Source: Nitrospinota bacterium (GTDB taxonomy: Bacteria > Nitrospinota_A > UBA7883 > JACRLM01). From it: a DNA stretch of 36,504 bases. Under the pieces are notes generated by a model, which worked only from the letters and a program-made list of their open reading frames with translations, did no database searches and was not told the origin of the DNA. This document shows, piece after piece, positions 9,402 through 17,586 of the stretch. The position numbers were made by a program, and so were the translations under genes. The stretch covers positions 1 through 36,504 of the forward strand of contig JACRLM010000016.1 in assembly GCA_016235255.1 (NCBI GenBank), read 5' to 3'. The stretch's first letter is position 1. Each line of letters opens with the position of its first letter.

Positions 9402-9668
9402 TTAATCCGGCTTGACTGTGGTGGACGAGGTTTTGGTCTCAGTCCCGCCACTGGACGGCGACTCTTTCTTCGCCCCGCCCGACCCGCTTTTCGGATAATC
9501 GGTCTTATACCATCCCGTCCCTTTAAGATGGAACGCGTTGGCGGAAATAAGCTTTGTCAGCTTCCCGCCGCACCCGCCTGAATGCTTTTTAAGCGGAGCG
9601 TCGGAAATCTTCTGGTTTACTTCCATGTGTTCGCCGCACTTGGCGCAAACGTACTCGTAAATAGGCAT
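9402..9668 (-). CDS. FmdB-family zinc-ribbon protein
   Basis: Small protein of the FmdB regulatory-protein family (putative zinc ribbon). The diagnostic N-terminus MPIYEYVCAKCGEHMEV carries the first CxxC pair, and GGCGGKLTKLIS supplies the second Cys set. The C-terminal 30 residues are Ser/Thr/Lys-rich and look disordered (SGSGGAKKE...SSTTVKPD). The start chosen is ATG 9668, where the family begins; GGGAG lies 12 bases upstream. A TTG at 9686 would add six residues. Function is not established for the family beyond proposed regulatory roles. Confidence 0.85.
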   Translation of the reverse strand: MPIYEYVCAKCGEHMEVNQKISDAPLKKHSGGCGGKLTKLISANAFHLKGTGWYKTDYPKSGSGGAKKESPSSGGTETKTSSTTVKPD

Positions 9669-9734
9669 CTTTACTAAAACTCCCAAACTTGCCTGTTGAC
9701 CGCATCTATATAAGAGCGGCCCAGCCCGATGTCA

Positions 9735-9759
9735 AGCGCCCCCTACTTCGCGGGGCGCT
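9735..9759 (-). terminator. hairpin over the cyclophilin stop codon
   Basis: An eight-base-pair stem (AGCGCCCC with GGGGCGCT) flanks a short loop containing the cyclophilin TAG stop. No U tract follows, so it is only a weak terminator or a 3' stabilising hairpin. Confidence 0.3.
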
Positions 9760-10393
9760 CCTCGATTTTCACCGTCATTTCCACCCTGTCGATTGGATTG
9801 TCCCGCGCGTCGCGCTTTTCGGCCACGACCTTGTCCGCCACGTCCATCCCCTCGATCACCTCGCCGAATATGGAATACTGGCCGTCCAGCCATCCGGAAT
9901 CCTGCGTGACGATGAAGAACTGGGAACCGGCGCTGTCCGGATCCATCGCCCGGGCGGCGGAGACCATGCCGCGTTTGTGGTGAAGCTTTGAAAACTCCGC
10001 CTTTATGTTGTAGCCGGGCCCGCCCATGCCGTGCCGGCCCCGGTTGGCGGCGTCCTTGGAATTCGGGTCGCCCCCCTGTATCATGAAGCCCGGGATCACC
10101 CTGTGGAACGTGGTGCCGTCGAAAAAGCCGGACTTGGCCAGCTTCTTGAAACTCTCCACATGCTTTGGCGCCACATCGTCGAGAAACTTGATCACTATCT
10201 TCCCGTGTTTTGTCTCCAGAACGGCGACTTCCGTCATTTTTCCATCCTTCTTTTTCATTACCGTTGATTCCTTGGAGGCCGCCCCTTTTTTTCCCGAATC
10301 CTTGGGCTTCCCATATCCCTGGGCGAAAGCGGCCCCGCCGCATATGGCCGCCGCGAAAACCAGCGCAATGGCTGCTGATGTCACATATCTCAT
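9743..10393 (-). CDS. secreted cyclophilin-type peptidyl-prolyl cis-trans isomerase
   Basis: Catalyses proline isomerisation, predicted in the periplasm. The first about 25 residues are a Sec signal peptide (hydrophobic core then AAFAQG, likely cleavage after AFA). A Lys/Gly-rich linker precedes a cyclophilin domain starting at about residue 52 (EVAVLETKHGKIVIKF). Catalytic and pocket signatures FHRVIPGFMIQGGD, GSQFFI and FGEVIEGMDV are intact. At 216 residues it is the size of bacterial PpiA-type enzymes plus the linker. It lies between the cysteine-cluster gene and the FmdB-like gene, all on the minus strand. Confidence 0.92.
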   Translation of the reverse strand: MRYVTSAAIALVFAAAICGGAAFAQGYGKPKDSGKKGAASKESTVMKKKDGKMTEVAVLETKHGKIVIKFLDDVAPKHVESFKKLAKSGFFDGTTFHRVIPGFMIQGGDPNSKDAANRGRHGMGGPGYNIKAEFSKLHHKRGMVSAARAMDPDSAGSQFFIVTQDSGWLDGQYSIFGEVIEGMDVADKVVAEKRDARDNPIDRVEMTVKIEERPAK

Positions 10394-10459
10394 CTTTTCA
10401 GGCCCTCAAATCAAAAATAAAATAATACCAGAAATCCCACGGAGCGGCGCGGACGATTA

Positions 10460-10840
10460 TCAGGCGCGCCCTTTTTGCCCGGCCCCTCTTTTCTTCCGCC
10501 GGTTGTCAAAATAGCGCTGCAGCTTTTCCGGCGTTTCGAACATGACGTCGAATATTTCGAAAAAATACTCGCAGTCCGGCGGGTTGTGCTCGCGGCACAC
10601 GTCGGGGCGCCGCGCGTATATGGTGCACCTGTTGTTTTCGTTGAGGTATCTGCACCCGCCATGGACTATCATGTACCACCGCCGGGAGCGGATGAAGAAT
10701 CTGGTGTTCGTGAAGTGGAGCTGCCACACAAGGTCGTCCTCCTCCGTCTTTGTCCGTGGAGGGGGGATGGAATGCTCCACCCCATAACAGCACAGGGCGG
10801 GGCACCCTTCGCAGGTTGCCTTTTCCTTTTCAGGTCTCAT
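10460..10840 (-). CDS. YkgJ-like cysteine-cluster protein
   Basis: Resembles the YkgJ/CxxCxxCC family, which is predicted to bind zinc or an Fe-S cluster. It has an N-terminal CEGCPALCC motif (residues 10-18), followed by CRYLNENNRCTIYARRPDVCREHNPPDCEYF, the usual second cysteine series with the R-P-x-x-C-R pattern. The last 20 residues are a basic tail (NRRKKRGAGQKGRA). At 126 residues it is typical. No biochemical role can be assigned. It is separated from the cyclophilin by 66 bases, possibly in one transcript. Confidence 0.75.
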   Translation of the reverse strand: MRPEKEKATCEGCPALCCYGVEHSIPPPRTKTEEDDLVWQLHFTNTRFFIRSRRWYMIVHGGCRYLNENNRCTIYARRPDVCREHNPPDCEYFFEIFDVMFETPEKLQRYFDNRRKKRGAGQKGRA

Positions 10841-10874
10841 CTTTAATCCCTTGCCGCGCCATGCAAATAAGCAT

Positions 10875-10906
10875 TAAAAAAAGGGGCGGCATTAAAACCG
10901 CCCCCC
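10875..10906 (-). terminator. rho-independent terminator after the Nfn operon
   Basis: On the minus strand GGGGCGG (10905-10899) pairs with CCGCCCC (10889-10883) across a nine-base loop and is followed by seven T residues. It lies about 30 bases after the stop of the NfnB/GltD-like gene and separates it from the cysteine-cluster gene. Confidence 0.9.
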
Positions 10907-10935
10907 GATTCAAAACTCGCCAGTAACCTCTCGTT

Positions 10936-12453
10936 TTACGCCCCGTGGGCCGGGCGTTTGCCCGCCGTGAACCTTCCCTCCCACTGGACGCCAGGGGCGT
11001 TCGGGTCTGTGGGGATGTTCAACTCGTAATTGAACTGCCCTGTCAGGTACTCGTGGATGTGAAGGGCGGCGTTTTTCGCCTGGCCCATGGCCAGGATCAC
11101 CGTGGAACCGCCGGTTATGGCGTCCCCGCCGGCGAAAACGCCCTTCTTGGTGGTGTGGCACGTGACCGGGTCCACCATGAGTATCCCCCACTTGTTCGTG
11201 CGAAGCTCCGGAGTGACGGTTGGTATCACCGGATTCACGTCGCAGCCCAGTGAGAAGACCACCGTGTCTATCTCGTCCACGAAAAACTCGCCTGTGGGCA
11301 GAGGTTTGCGCCGGCCGGAATCGTCCGGCTCGGACAGTTTCATTTTCTCGCACTTGATGCCCTTGACGAAGTTTTTATCGTCGCCGATGAACTCCACCGG
11401 GTTTGACAGCCATTTAAAGTCGATGAACTCCTGCTCCGCGTGCTCAAGCTCCTCTGTCCTTGCGGGAGCCTCGTCGCGCGAACGGCGGTAATAGCATGTC
11501 ACCTCCGCCCCCAGCCTTTTGCCGGTGCGAAGCACGTCCATTGCGGTGTTCCCGGCGCCGATGACCCCAAGCCTCTTGCCCTGATAAAGGGGAGTGGGGT
11601 AATTGGGAAAATCATTGGCGTGCATCAGGTAAATGCGGGTCAGGTACTCGTTGGCGGAATAGACGCCGTTGAGGTTTTCACCCTTGATGCCAAGCATTTT
11701 CGGCAGCCCTGCGCCAGAGCCGATGAACACGGCGTCAAACTTTTCATTGTCCATCAGGTCGTCTATGGTCAATATCTTGCCTATGATCATGTTATAGGCG
11801 AACTCCACCCCCATGTCGGCCAGGAGCTTCAGATCATCGTCTATTATCTCCAGCGGCAGGCGGAACCTGGGGATGCCATACACCATAACGCCGCCGCCCC
11901 TGTGGAACGCCTCGAAAACGGTGACCTCGTGGCCGCGGACGCGAAGCTCATAGGCCGCCGTAAGCCCTGCCGGGCCGGCGCCTATCACCGCCACGCGCTT
12001 GCCGGTGGAGGCCGGTATCTTCGGCATCCGGTCTAGCTTGTGCTCCCGTTCGTAGTCCGCCACAAACCGCTCCAGGTTTCCTATGCCCACCGGATCGTTC
12101 TTTTTGCCCACCACGCACACCGCCTCGCACTGCTTGTCCTGCGGGCACACCCTGCCGCAGGCGGCCGGCAGGAAGTTGGTCTCGCGGATCTTTTTCGCCG
12201 CCGCGGCCACGTCTCCCTGCTCGACAAGCTTGATGAACGCCGGAATGTCGATTCCAACGGGGCACCCGCCCACGCATTCAGGCTTCTTGCACTGGATGCA
12301 GCGGCTGGCCTCGTCGCGCGCCTGTTCCATGGAGTAGCCGATCGGCACCTCCAGGAAGTTCTGGACGCGCAGCCCGGCGTCGTTCAACGGCAATATGTTG
12401 CGCGGTTTTTTCATCCGCTCTTTCTGGCTTAAACCCTTCTTTTCCTCGGCCAT
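10936..12453 (-). CDS. NADPH-dependent flavin oxidoreductase, NfnB / GltD-like / SudA subunit
   Basis: Large subunit of an Nfn-type (NADH-dependent ferredoxin:NADP+ oxidoreductase) or sulfide dehydrogenase complex, from the glutamate synthase beta-chain superfamily. The N-terminal Fe-S region has CIQCKKPECVGGCPVGIDIP and CGRVCPQDKQCEAVC (two [4Fe-4S] clusters expected). The first dinucleotide fold is VAVIGAGPAGL (about residue 150) and the second is RLGVIGAGNTAMD (about 295). GGDAITGGSTVILAMGQAK near the end is the FAD signature. At 505 residues it is slightly longer than GltD because of a C-terminal extension ending in GKRPAHGA. It follows the NfnA-like gene by 16 bases, so the two form one operon. 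A true glutamate synthase role is less likely, since no gltB is nearby. Confidence 0.9.
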   Translation of the reverse strand: MAEEKKGLSQKERMKKPRNILPLNDAGLRVQNFLEVPIGYSMEQARDEASRCIQCKKPECVGGCPVGIDIPAFIKLVEQGDVAAAAKKIRETNFLPAACGRVCPQDKQCEAVCVVGKKNDPVGIGNLERFVADYEREHKLDRMPKIPASTGKRVAVIGAGPAGLTAAYELRVRGHEVTVFEAFHRGGGVMVYGIPRFRLPLEIIDDDLKLLADMGVEFAYNMIIGKILTIDDLMDNEKFDAVFIGSGAGLPKMLGIKGENLNGVYSANEYLTRIYLMHANDFPNYPTPLYQGKRLGVIGAGNTAMDVLRTGKRLGAEVTCYYRRSRDEAPARTEELEHAEQEFIDFKWLSNPVEFIGDDKNFVKGIKCEKMKLSEPDDSGRRKPLPTGEFFVDEIDTVVFSLGCDVNPVIPTVTPELRTNKWGILMVDPVTCHTTKKGVFAGGDAITGGSTVILAMGQAKNAALHIHEYLTGQFNYELNIPTDPNAPGVQWEGRFTAGKRPAHGA

Positions 12454-12469
12454 GGTAAAACTTGCTCCC

Positions 12470-14119
12470 TTATCCTTTAAGAAACGCCTCTAGGGCGATC
12501 TTTTCCTTGTCCACGAACATCTTCTGGCGCTTGACCAGCTCATCAAAGTCCACCTTGTGCCCGTCGAAATCCGGCCCGTGGAAACAGGCGAATTTCGTCT
12601 TGCCGTCAACGCTTACGCGGCAGGCGCCGCACATCCCGGTGCCGTCCACCATGATGGCGTTCAGGCTCACCCATGTCTCGATCTGCTTCTCCTTGGTCAT
12701 CTTGCTCACCGCCACCATCATCGGGACAGGGCCGACGGCCAGCACAGTGGAGACCTTCTCCCGCGACATGATCTTCTCCAGTGCGTGCGTGACGAAACCT
12801 TCTATGCCGATCGAGCCGTCGTTGGTGGTGAGGAACACCTCGTCGCACACCCCCTTAAGCTCGTCCACCATGATTAAAAGGTCTTTCGAGCGTGCGCCGA
12901 CTATGCCATAGACCTTGTTGCCAAGAGCCTTCAAGTCCCTGGCGGTGGGGATCACCGCGCCGGTTCCGTAGCCGCCGCCGATCACCACGCATGCGCCGTC
13001 GTACTTGGCCACGTGGGAACGCTGGCCCAGCGGGCCGACCACGTCCTGAAACGCATCGCCCACTTCCTTGCGGACGGCCTCTGTGGAGGTCCTCCCGGCG
13101 GCCATTATGATTATCTCGATATATCCTTTTTCCCGGTCCCATCCTGCGATGGAAAGGGGTATGCGCTCGCTCTTGGCGGTGGGCCGCATGATGATGAACT
13201 GGCCGGCCTGGATTTTCCGCGCCAGAAGCGGAGCGTTGAACTTAAAGTAGAATGTGTTCGGGCAAAGCTCCCGTTTTTCCAGAACCGTGAATTGCTGATG
13301 ATACCTGCCAGTTGACATGTTTCCCCCGTTACCGCCTGTTCCATGAGTGCAATAGTGCAGTTGATATTCCGCCTCGTGCCGGACGATAAAAGCGCTGTCC
13401 CAGTCGAAATTGTCCAGCCCGAGTATGGCCCGAAACGCCTTGTTGGCCTTTTCCACGTTGTCCGCCGTGAAATAGGAGTTTCGCACCCCCTTGCCAAGCG
13501 CCCGCACAGCGTGGCGGCGCACAAGGGGGGACGGGTCTGAAATCCCGGCGAAAAGCTTGTCAAACAAAAGCCCCCTGTCCCTGTCCGAAAAATGGACGGG
13601 CAAGACCCTGTTGAACAGCCTGCCGGCGCAGTACATGGCCGACGACTTTAGCTGCTTGTCCGCCGAGTCCAAAAGCCGCATCAGCTTCGGCAGGCTTTTG
13701 ACCACCGCCGGATCAGTGAAATGCCCGGCGGCCAACAGAAGGTTGATCTGCGAATAGGGCACGTCCTTGTTCTTTTCAAAGGCGGCGATGGCCTTTTCGA
13801 CCGCCGGAGCGCCGATGAGCCCCAATGCGCGGGCGAAATGCTCCGCCGACTCGGCGTCCGCGTCCGCCAGTTGGTCTATCAGCCATTCCACCACGTCCGA
13901 ACCGAAGGATGCTATCAGCTCTTCGGCCTTGCCGATCACCGAAAGCAGCTCCTCGTTGCCGGAATGATCCCGGTAAAACACCGTTGATATGGCGTTTGCC
14001 AGTTCCACCTTTTGCTCCGCGGAAAGGTCGGCTGGATTTATCTCTTCAAGCGCCGCTCTTAAATTTGCCGCCTTTTGCGAGGCGAACCTGCTGATTAACG
14101 TTTTGATCTCGTCGGTCAT
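12470..14119 (-). CDS. HEAT-repeat protein fused to NfnA/SudB-type ferredoxin-NAD reductase
   Basis: Two-part protein. Residues 1 to about 265 are a helical HEAT-like scaffold (for example LIDQLADADAESAEHFARALG and ISDPSPLVRRHAVRALGKG). Residues about 270-549 are the small subunit of an Nfn/sulfide dehydrogenase: the FAD domain RIPLSIAGWD, the NAD-binding VIGGGYGTGAV, then DGTGMCGACR...FAC for the [2Fe-2S] cluster. This family is known to use an Asp plus three Cys as ligands. Family members are usually about 280 residues, without the HEAT part. An in-frame ATG at 13318 (M268) has GGGGGA just upstream, so a short reductase-only form could also be made. The expected role is electron bifurcation between NADH, NADPH and ferredoxin, with the HEAT region as a docking platform (inference). 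Confidence 0.85.
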   Translation of the reverse strand: MTDEIKTLISRFASQKAANLRAALEEINPADLSAEQKVELANAISTVFYRDHSGNEELLSVIGKAEELIASFGSDVVEWLIDQLADADAESAEHFARALGLIGAPAVEKAIAAFEKNKDVPYSQINLLLAAGHFTDPAVVKSLPKLMRLLDSADKQLKSSAMYCAGRLFNRVLPVHFSDRDRGLLFDKLFAGISDPSPLVRRHAVRALGKGVRNSYFTADNVEKANKAFRAILGLDNFDWDSAFIVRHEAEYQLHYCTHGTGGNGGNMSTGRYHQQFTVLEKRELCPNTFYFKFNAPLLARKIQAGQFIIMRPTAKSERIPLSIAGWDREKGYIEIIIMAAGRTSTEAVRKEVGDAFQDVVGPLGQRSHVAKYDGACVVIGGGYGTGAVIPTARDLKALGNKVYGIVGARSKDLLIMVDELKGVCDEVFLTTNDGSIGIEGFVTHALEKIMSREKVSTVLAVGPVPMMVAVSKMTKEKQIETWVSLNAIMVDGTGMCGACRVSVDGKTKFACFHGPDFDGHKVDFDELVKRQKMFVDKEKIALEAFLKG

Positions 14120-14419
14120 TTAAAAGGCTCCCATTGAAAATAACCGGGAAAGACAAAGGCTTCCCATCCATCTGTCCAAATTATCATTATACTACGTTAC
14201 GGATTCTCCATCGGCCTGGGGGCAGGCGCCCCACCACGGGCAAAACGAAAAATCGAAAAACTCGATATTAGCTAACGGGCACAATAAATGCAATTAATTT
14301 TGTATGCGGGGGGGAGCGCCACCTTCCCAATATGTATTATTGAAGCTTCGGGCTGATTTAGACCACGTCTTAATCATCCTCTGCAACTGTGGCGCAATGC
14401 AACCGGTTGTTTCCGGTAT
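14120..14419. other. 300-base gap with a candidate nfn promoter
   Basis: No gene is recognised. On the minus strand a perfect TATAAT (14191-14186) lies about 70 bases upstream of the HEAT-NfnA start, without a good -35 match at 16-18 bases. The remainder is AT-richer than its surroundings and holds no convincing hairpin or ORF. The stretch near 14300-14400 resembles decayed sequence. Confidence 0.4.
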
Positions 14420-15826
14420 TTACTCCCCCTCTTCGTCCCCTTTGTCCTCATGGTCATGCCCGCCGATGCCGTATTTGGCCAGTTTGTAGCGGAACGAGCG
14501 GAATGTCAGGTTGACGAGTTTGGCCGCCTCTTTTTTCTTTCCACCGCTTTTTTCCAGCGCCTTTAAAAGCAGGTCTTTTTCAATGGAGCTTACCACCGCC
14601 TCCAGGTCCACCCCCCCTTCGGGCATGTCCAGCGCCCCTTCTTTTAATTCCACGTTCGAAAAGCGCACGTAGTCGGGCAGGTTTTCAGTCTCTATGCGGG
14701 GCCCCGTGGCCAGCACCACGGCGCGTTCGATCACGTTTTCAAGCTCGCGCACGTTGCCGCGCCAATGGTGGTTTTCAAGCAAAGTCATAGCGTCGCCGGA
14801 TATGGAGGCTATGCGCCGGTTGTCCTCATGCGCGTATTTTTCTATGAACCGGTTGACGAGTATGGGTATGTCATCCTTGCGGTCGCGCAACGGCGGGATG
14901 CTCAGGGTGATTATGTTGAGCCGGTAGAAAAAATCCTCGCGGAACCTGCCGGCCTTGATAAGCTCCTCGAGGTTCTGGTTGGTGGCGGCGATCACCCGGA
15001 TGTCCACCTTTATGTCCTTTACACCCCCCACCCGCTTGAATTCGCGCTCCTGGAGCACCCGCAGCATCTTCACCTGGATGGTCTGGGGCGCTTCCCCCAC
15101 TTCGTCGAAAAAGAAGGTCCCCTCGTCGGCTATTTCCAACAATCCCTTTTTGTCCGCCACGGCGCCGGTGAAAGCCCCTTTCTGGTGGCCGAAAAGCTCC
15201 GATTCGAGAAGCTGTTCGGGCATGGCGCCGCAGTTGATGGAGTGGAACGGCTTGTCCTTGCGGTCCGAGAGGTAATGGATGGCCTTGGCCACAAGCTCCT
15301 TGCCTGTGCCCGATTCGCCGGTGATGAGCACTGTGGAGCGGCTGTTGGCCACCTTGCGGATAAGCTTGAAAAGCTGCGTCATCTTTTCAGATTTGCCCAG
15401 AAGGCCCCCGATGCTGTAGGTCTGCGTCACCTCGTCCTGGAGCCTGCGAAGCTCCGCCTTGTCCCTCCGCCGCTCCAGGGCCTTTGCGATGGTGAGCTTT
15501 ATCTCGTCCACCTTGAAGGGCTTTGTGATGTAGTCGTAGGCGCCCATTTTCATCGCTTCCACGGCGGTGTCTGTGGAGGCGTAGGCGGTGATCATTATCA
15601 CGGGCAGGTCGGGGTCTTTTCCCATGGCCTGGCGCAGCACCGCCATGCCGCCGGCCTTTGGCATATTGATGTCGCTTATCACAAGGTCGGGCTCGCGGTT
15701 TGTGATGGCGTCCATCGCCTCTTCGGCGGTGGAGGCGGTGATCACCTCGTGCCCCTCCCTGTTGAGCATGATCTCCAGAAACTCGGTCATGCTCTTTTCG
15801 TCGTCGGCCACTAAAACTGTAAACAT
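14420..15826 (-). CDS. NtrC-family sigma-54-dependent response regulator
   Basis: Activates sigma-54 promoters when phosphorylated. It has a receiver domain at residues 1-120 (D9-D10 acidic pair, VISDINMP phosphoacceptor at about D53, KPF near 104). An AAA+ domain at about 140-370 has Walker A GESGTGKE, the sigma-54 loop GAFTGA and Walker B-like GTFFFDEVGEAP. A Fis-type helix-turn-helix is at about 430-460 (KKKEAAKLVNLTFRSFRYKLAKYGI). The C-terminus is a short His/Asp/Glu-rich tail. Length 468 is standard; PilR/ZraR-like proteins are closest in architecture. No cognate histidine kinase lies beside it. It is divergent from nhaB across 190 bases with inverted repeats, so control of nhaB or autoregulation is possible but unproven. 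Confidence 0.92.
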   Translation of the reverse strand: MFTVLVADDEKSMTEFLEIMLNREGHEVITASTAEEAMDAITNREPDLVISDINMPKAGGMAVLRQAMGKDPDLPVIMITAYASTDTAVEAMKMGAYDYITKPFKVDEIKLTIAKALERRRDKAELRRLQDEVTQTYSIGGLLGKSEKMTQLFKLIRKVANSRSTVLITGESGTGKELVAKAIHYLSDRKDKPFHSINCGAMPEQLLESELFGHQKGAFTGAVADKKGLLEIADEGTFFFDEVGEAPQTIQVKMLRVLQEREFKRVGGVKDIKVDIRVIAATNQNLEELIKAGRFREDFFYRLNIITLSIPPLRDRKDDIPILVNRFIEKYAHEDNRRIASISGDAMTLLENHHWRGNVRELENVIERAVVLATGPRIETENLPDYVRFSNVELKEGALDMPEGGVDLEAVVSSIEKDLLLKALEKSGGKKKEAAKLVNLTFRSFRYKLAKYGIGGHDHEDKGDEEGE

Positions 15827-15855
15827 ATGAGCCTATTGATGTTACGTGTAAGCGC

Positions 15856-15933
15856 GGGCACGCTGCCCATGTTTTTCCCGATGGTAGCCCATTTACATTA
15901 AGCCGGGTAAATTATTTACATCGGCATATGCCG
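15856..15933. promoter_or_regulatory. inverted repeats between the sigma-54 regulator and nhaB
   Basis: The divergent intergenic region contains GGGCA-cgc-TGCCC (15856-15868) and the perfect 12-base palindrome CGGCATATGCCG (15922-15933). ATTTACAT also occurs twice in direct orientation (15891-15898 and 15914-15921). These are operator-like; the regulator bound is unknown. Confidence 0.4.
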
Positions 15934-16016
15934 TATTTTGCGGCGTTAAGGGTTTTATAACGGTAAAATCACTTCTCATGATAGCCGTGATGGACAAAAG
16001 CTGATTTTCCAGGTCG

Positions 16017-17495
16017 ATGAATACTCTGAAAGACTTCAAACGCAACTTCATGGGGGGCGCCCCGGACTGGTACAAGGGGGCGATTGTCCTGTTCCTCCTG
16101 GCCAATGTGGCGTTGCGAGCGGTCAGCCCGTTTTGGGCGGGATGGGCGTTGATTCTTGAGTTCATCTTCACCCTTGTAATGGCGTTAAAGTGCTACCCGC
16201 TCCAGCCGGGCGGCCTGCTGGCGCTGGAGGCGGTAATTCTGGGACTGGCCACGCCGGAAAGCGTTTACGAAGAAACCCGGCAAAACTTCCCGGTGATATT
16301 GCTGCTGATGTTCATGGTGGCCGCGATATTTTTCATGAAAGAAGCGCTCGTCCACCTGTTCACCGGCGTCATTGTAAAAGTCCGATCAAAGATGGCGGTG
16401 TCGCTTATCTTCCTTGGACTGGGGGCATTCCTTTCCGCTTTTCTGGACGCTCTTACGGTGATCGCGGTGATGATCGCCGTGGCCACGGGATTTTTCGAGG
16501 TGTACCAGCGATATGCGTCCGCCGCCGGAGAGGGCGATTCGGACATCCAGTCCGCGGACAGGCATAAGGAGGACCTGGACAATTTCAGGGGATTCCTGCG
16601 CAACATTATGATGCACGGCGCCGTCGGGACGGCGTTGGGCGGCGTCACCACGTTGGTCGGCGAACCTCAGAACCTTCTGATCGGCCATCTGATGGGATGG
16701 AATTTCCCGGAATTTTTCATCAAATCGGCTCCGGTCACCATGCCTACTCTGGCCATAGGATTTCTGACATGCGCCGCCGTTGAGGCGCTTGGAGTGGCCG
16801 GCTATGGTTGCCGCCTGCCGGATAAAGTCCGCGAAGCGCTGGCCGGGCACGCGGCCGCGCAGTCGCTGGAAATTGACGGACGGGAAAAGCTGAAAATCGC
16901 CGTGCAGGTGATTATGGGAGCCGCCCTTATTTTGGCCCTGGCTTTTCACGTGGCGGAGGTGGGGCTTATCGGTCTTTCACTGATAATCCTGCTCACCACT
17001 TTAAACGGCGTAACCGACGAGCGCCAGATCGGCAAGGCGTTCCAGGAAGCGCTGCCGTTCACCGCGTTGCTTGTGGTGTTCTTCGCCATTGTGGCGGTGA
17101 TCCACCAGCAGGACCTTTTCGGGAACATAATTCACTGGACGATGTCGCTGGACGGCCGGGCGCAGCTTGCCGCCTTCTACGCCGCGGCGGGGATACTGTC
17201 ATCTATCAGCGACAACGTATTCGTGGCCACCATCTACATCAACGAGGCCAAGGGGGCGTTTGACGCGGGGCTTATAACCAGGGAGCAGTTCGACCTTATC
17301 GCCGTGGCGGTGAACACCGGCACGAACATTCCAAGTGTGGCCACGCCGAACGGCCAGGCTGCCTTTTTATTCCTGCTCACTTCGGCCATCGCCGGGATGA
17401 TCCGCCTGTCATATGGAAGGATGCTCATCCTGGCCCTGCCATACACCATCACAATGACCGCAGTTGGATTTATGGCCGTGTGGTCGCTGTTGTGA
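16017..17495 (+). CDS. nhaB: Na+/H+ antiporter NhaB
   Basis: Inner-membrane sodium/proton antiporter that exports Na+ at the expense of the proton gradient. The sequence follows the NhaB family closely: PDWYKGAIVLFL near the N-terminus, EFIFTLVMALKCYPLQPGG, RSKMAVSLIFLG, AFLSAFLDALTVIAVMI, TTLVGEPQNLLIG and SDNVFVATIYINEAK. About 11-12 hydrophobic segments are visible. Length 492 is near the usual 500-520. ATG 16017 is chosen because it gives the normal family N-terminus, although its ribosome-binding site (AGGT) is weak. It stands alone on the plus strand and is followed by a separate promoter. Confidence 0.93.
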   Translation: MNTLKDFKRNFMGGAPDWYKGAIVLFLLANVALRAVSPFWAGWALILEFIFTLVMALKCYPLQPGGLLALEAVILGLATPESVYEETRQNFPVILLLMFMVAAIFFMKEALVHLFTGVIVKVRSKMAVSLIFLGLGAFLSAFLDALTVIAVMIAVATGFFEVYQRYASAAGEGDSDIQSADRHKEDLDNFRGFLRNIMMHGAVGTALGGVTTLVGEPQNLLIGHLMGWNFPEFFIKSAPVTMPTLAIGFLTCAAVEALGVAGYGCRLPDKVREALAGHAAAQSLEIDGREKLKIAVQVIMGAALILALAFHVAEVGLIGLSLIILLTTLNGVTDERQIGKAFQEALPFTALLVVFFAIVAVIHQQDLFGNIIHWTMSLDGRAQLAAFYAAAGILSSISDNVFVATIYINEAKGAFDAGLITREQFDLIAVAVNTGTNIPSVATPNGQAAFLFLLTSAIAGMIRLSYGRMLILALPYTITMTAVGFMAVWSLL

Positions 17496-17521
17496 CTTGC
17501 TTACCCCGTGAACAGGAGGCG

Positions 17522-17530
17522 TGATATAAT
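17522..17530 (+). promoter_or_regulatory. extended -10 promoter upstream of the zinc-ribbon gene and ligA
   Basis: TGATATAAT is a perfect extended -10 element (TGN plus TATAAT) 27 bases after the nhaB stop. TTACCC lies 18 bases before the hexamer as a poor -35. A GCGCGG-loop-CCGCGC hairpin (17543-17560) follows in the leader. Confidence 0.55.
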
Positions 17531-17586
17531 CGGAAATCCGCGGCGCGGAAAAAGCCGCGCTCACTATAACATGATGAAGTGGTTTG

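Noticed and set aside
9385..9415. Bidirectional terminator between queC and the FmdB-like gene
   Set aside because: A seven-base-pair stem with one wobble pair exists, but there is no U tract on either side and it overlaps both gene ends.
14765..15814. 349-codon open frame antisense to the sigma-54 regulator
   Set aside because: His/Gly/Val-rich shadow composition without motifs; the regulator gene carries all expected motifs.
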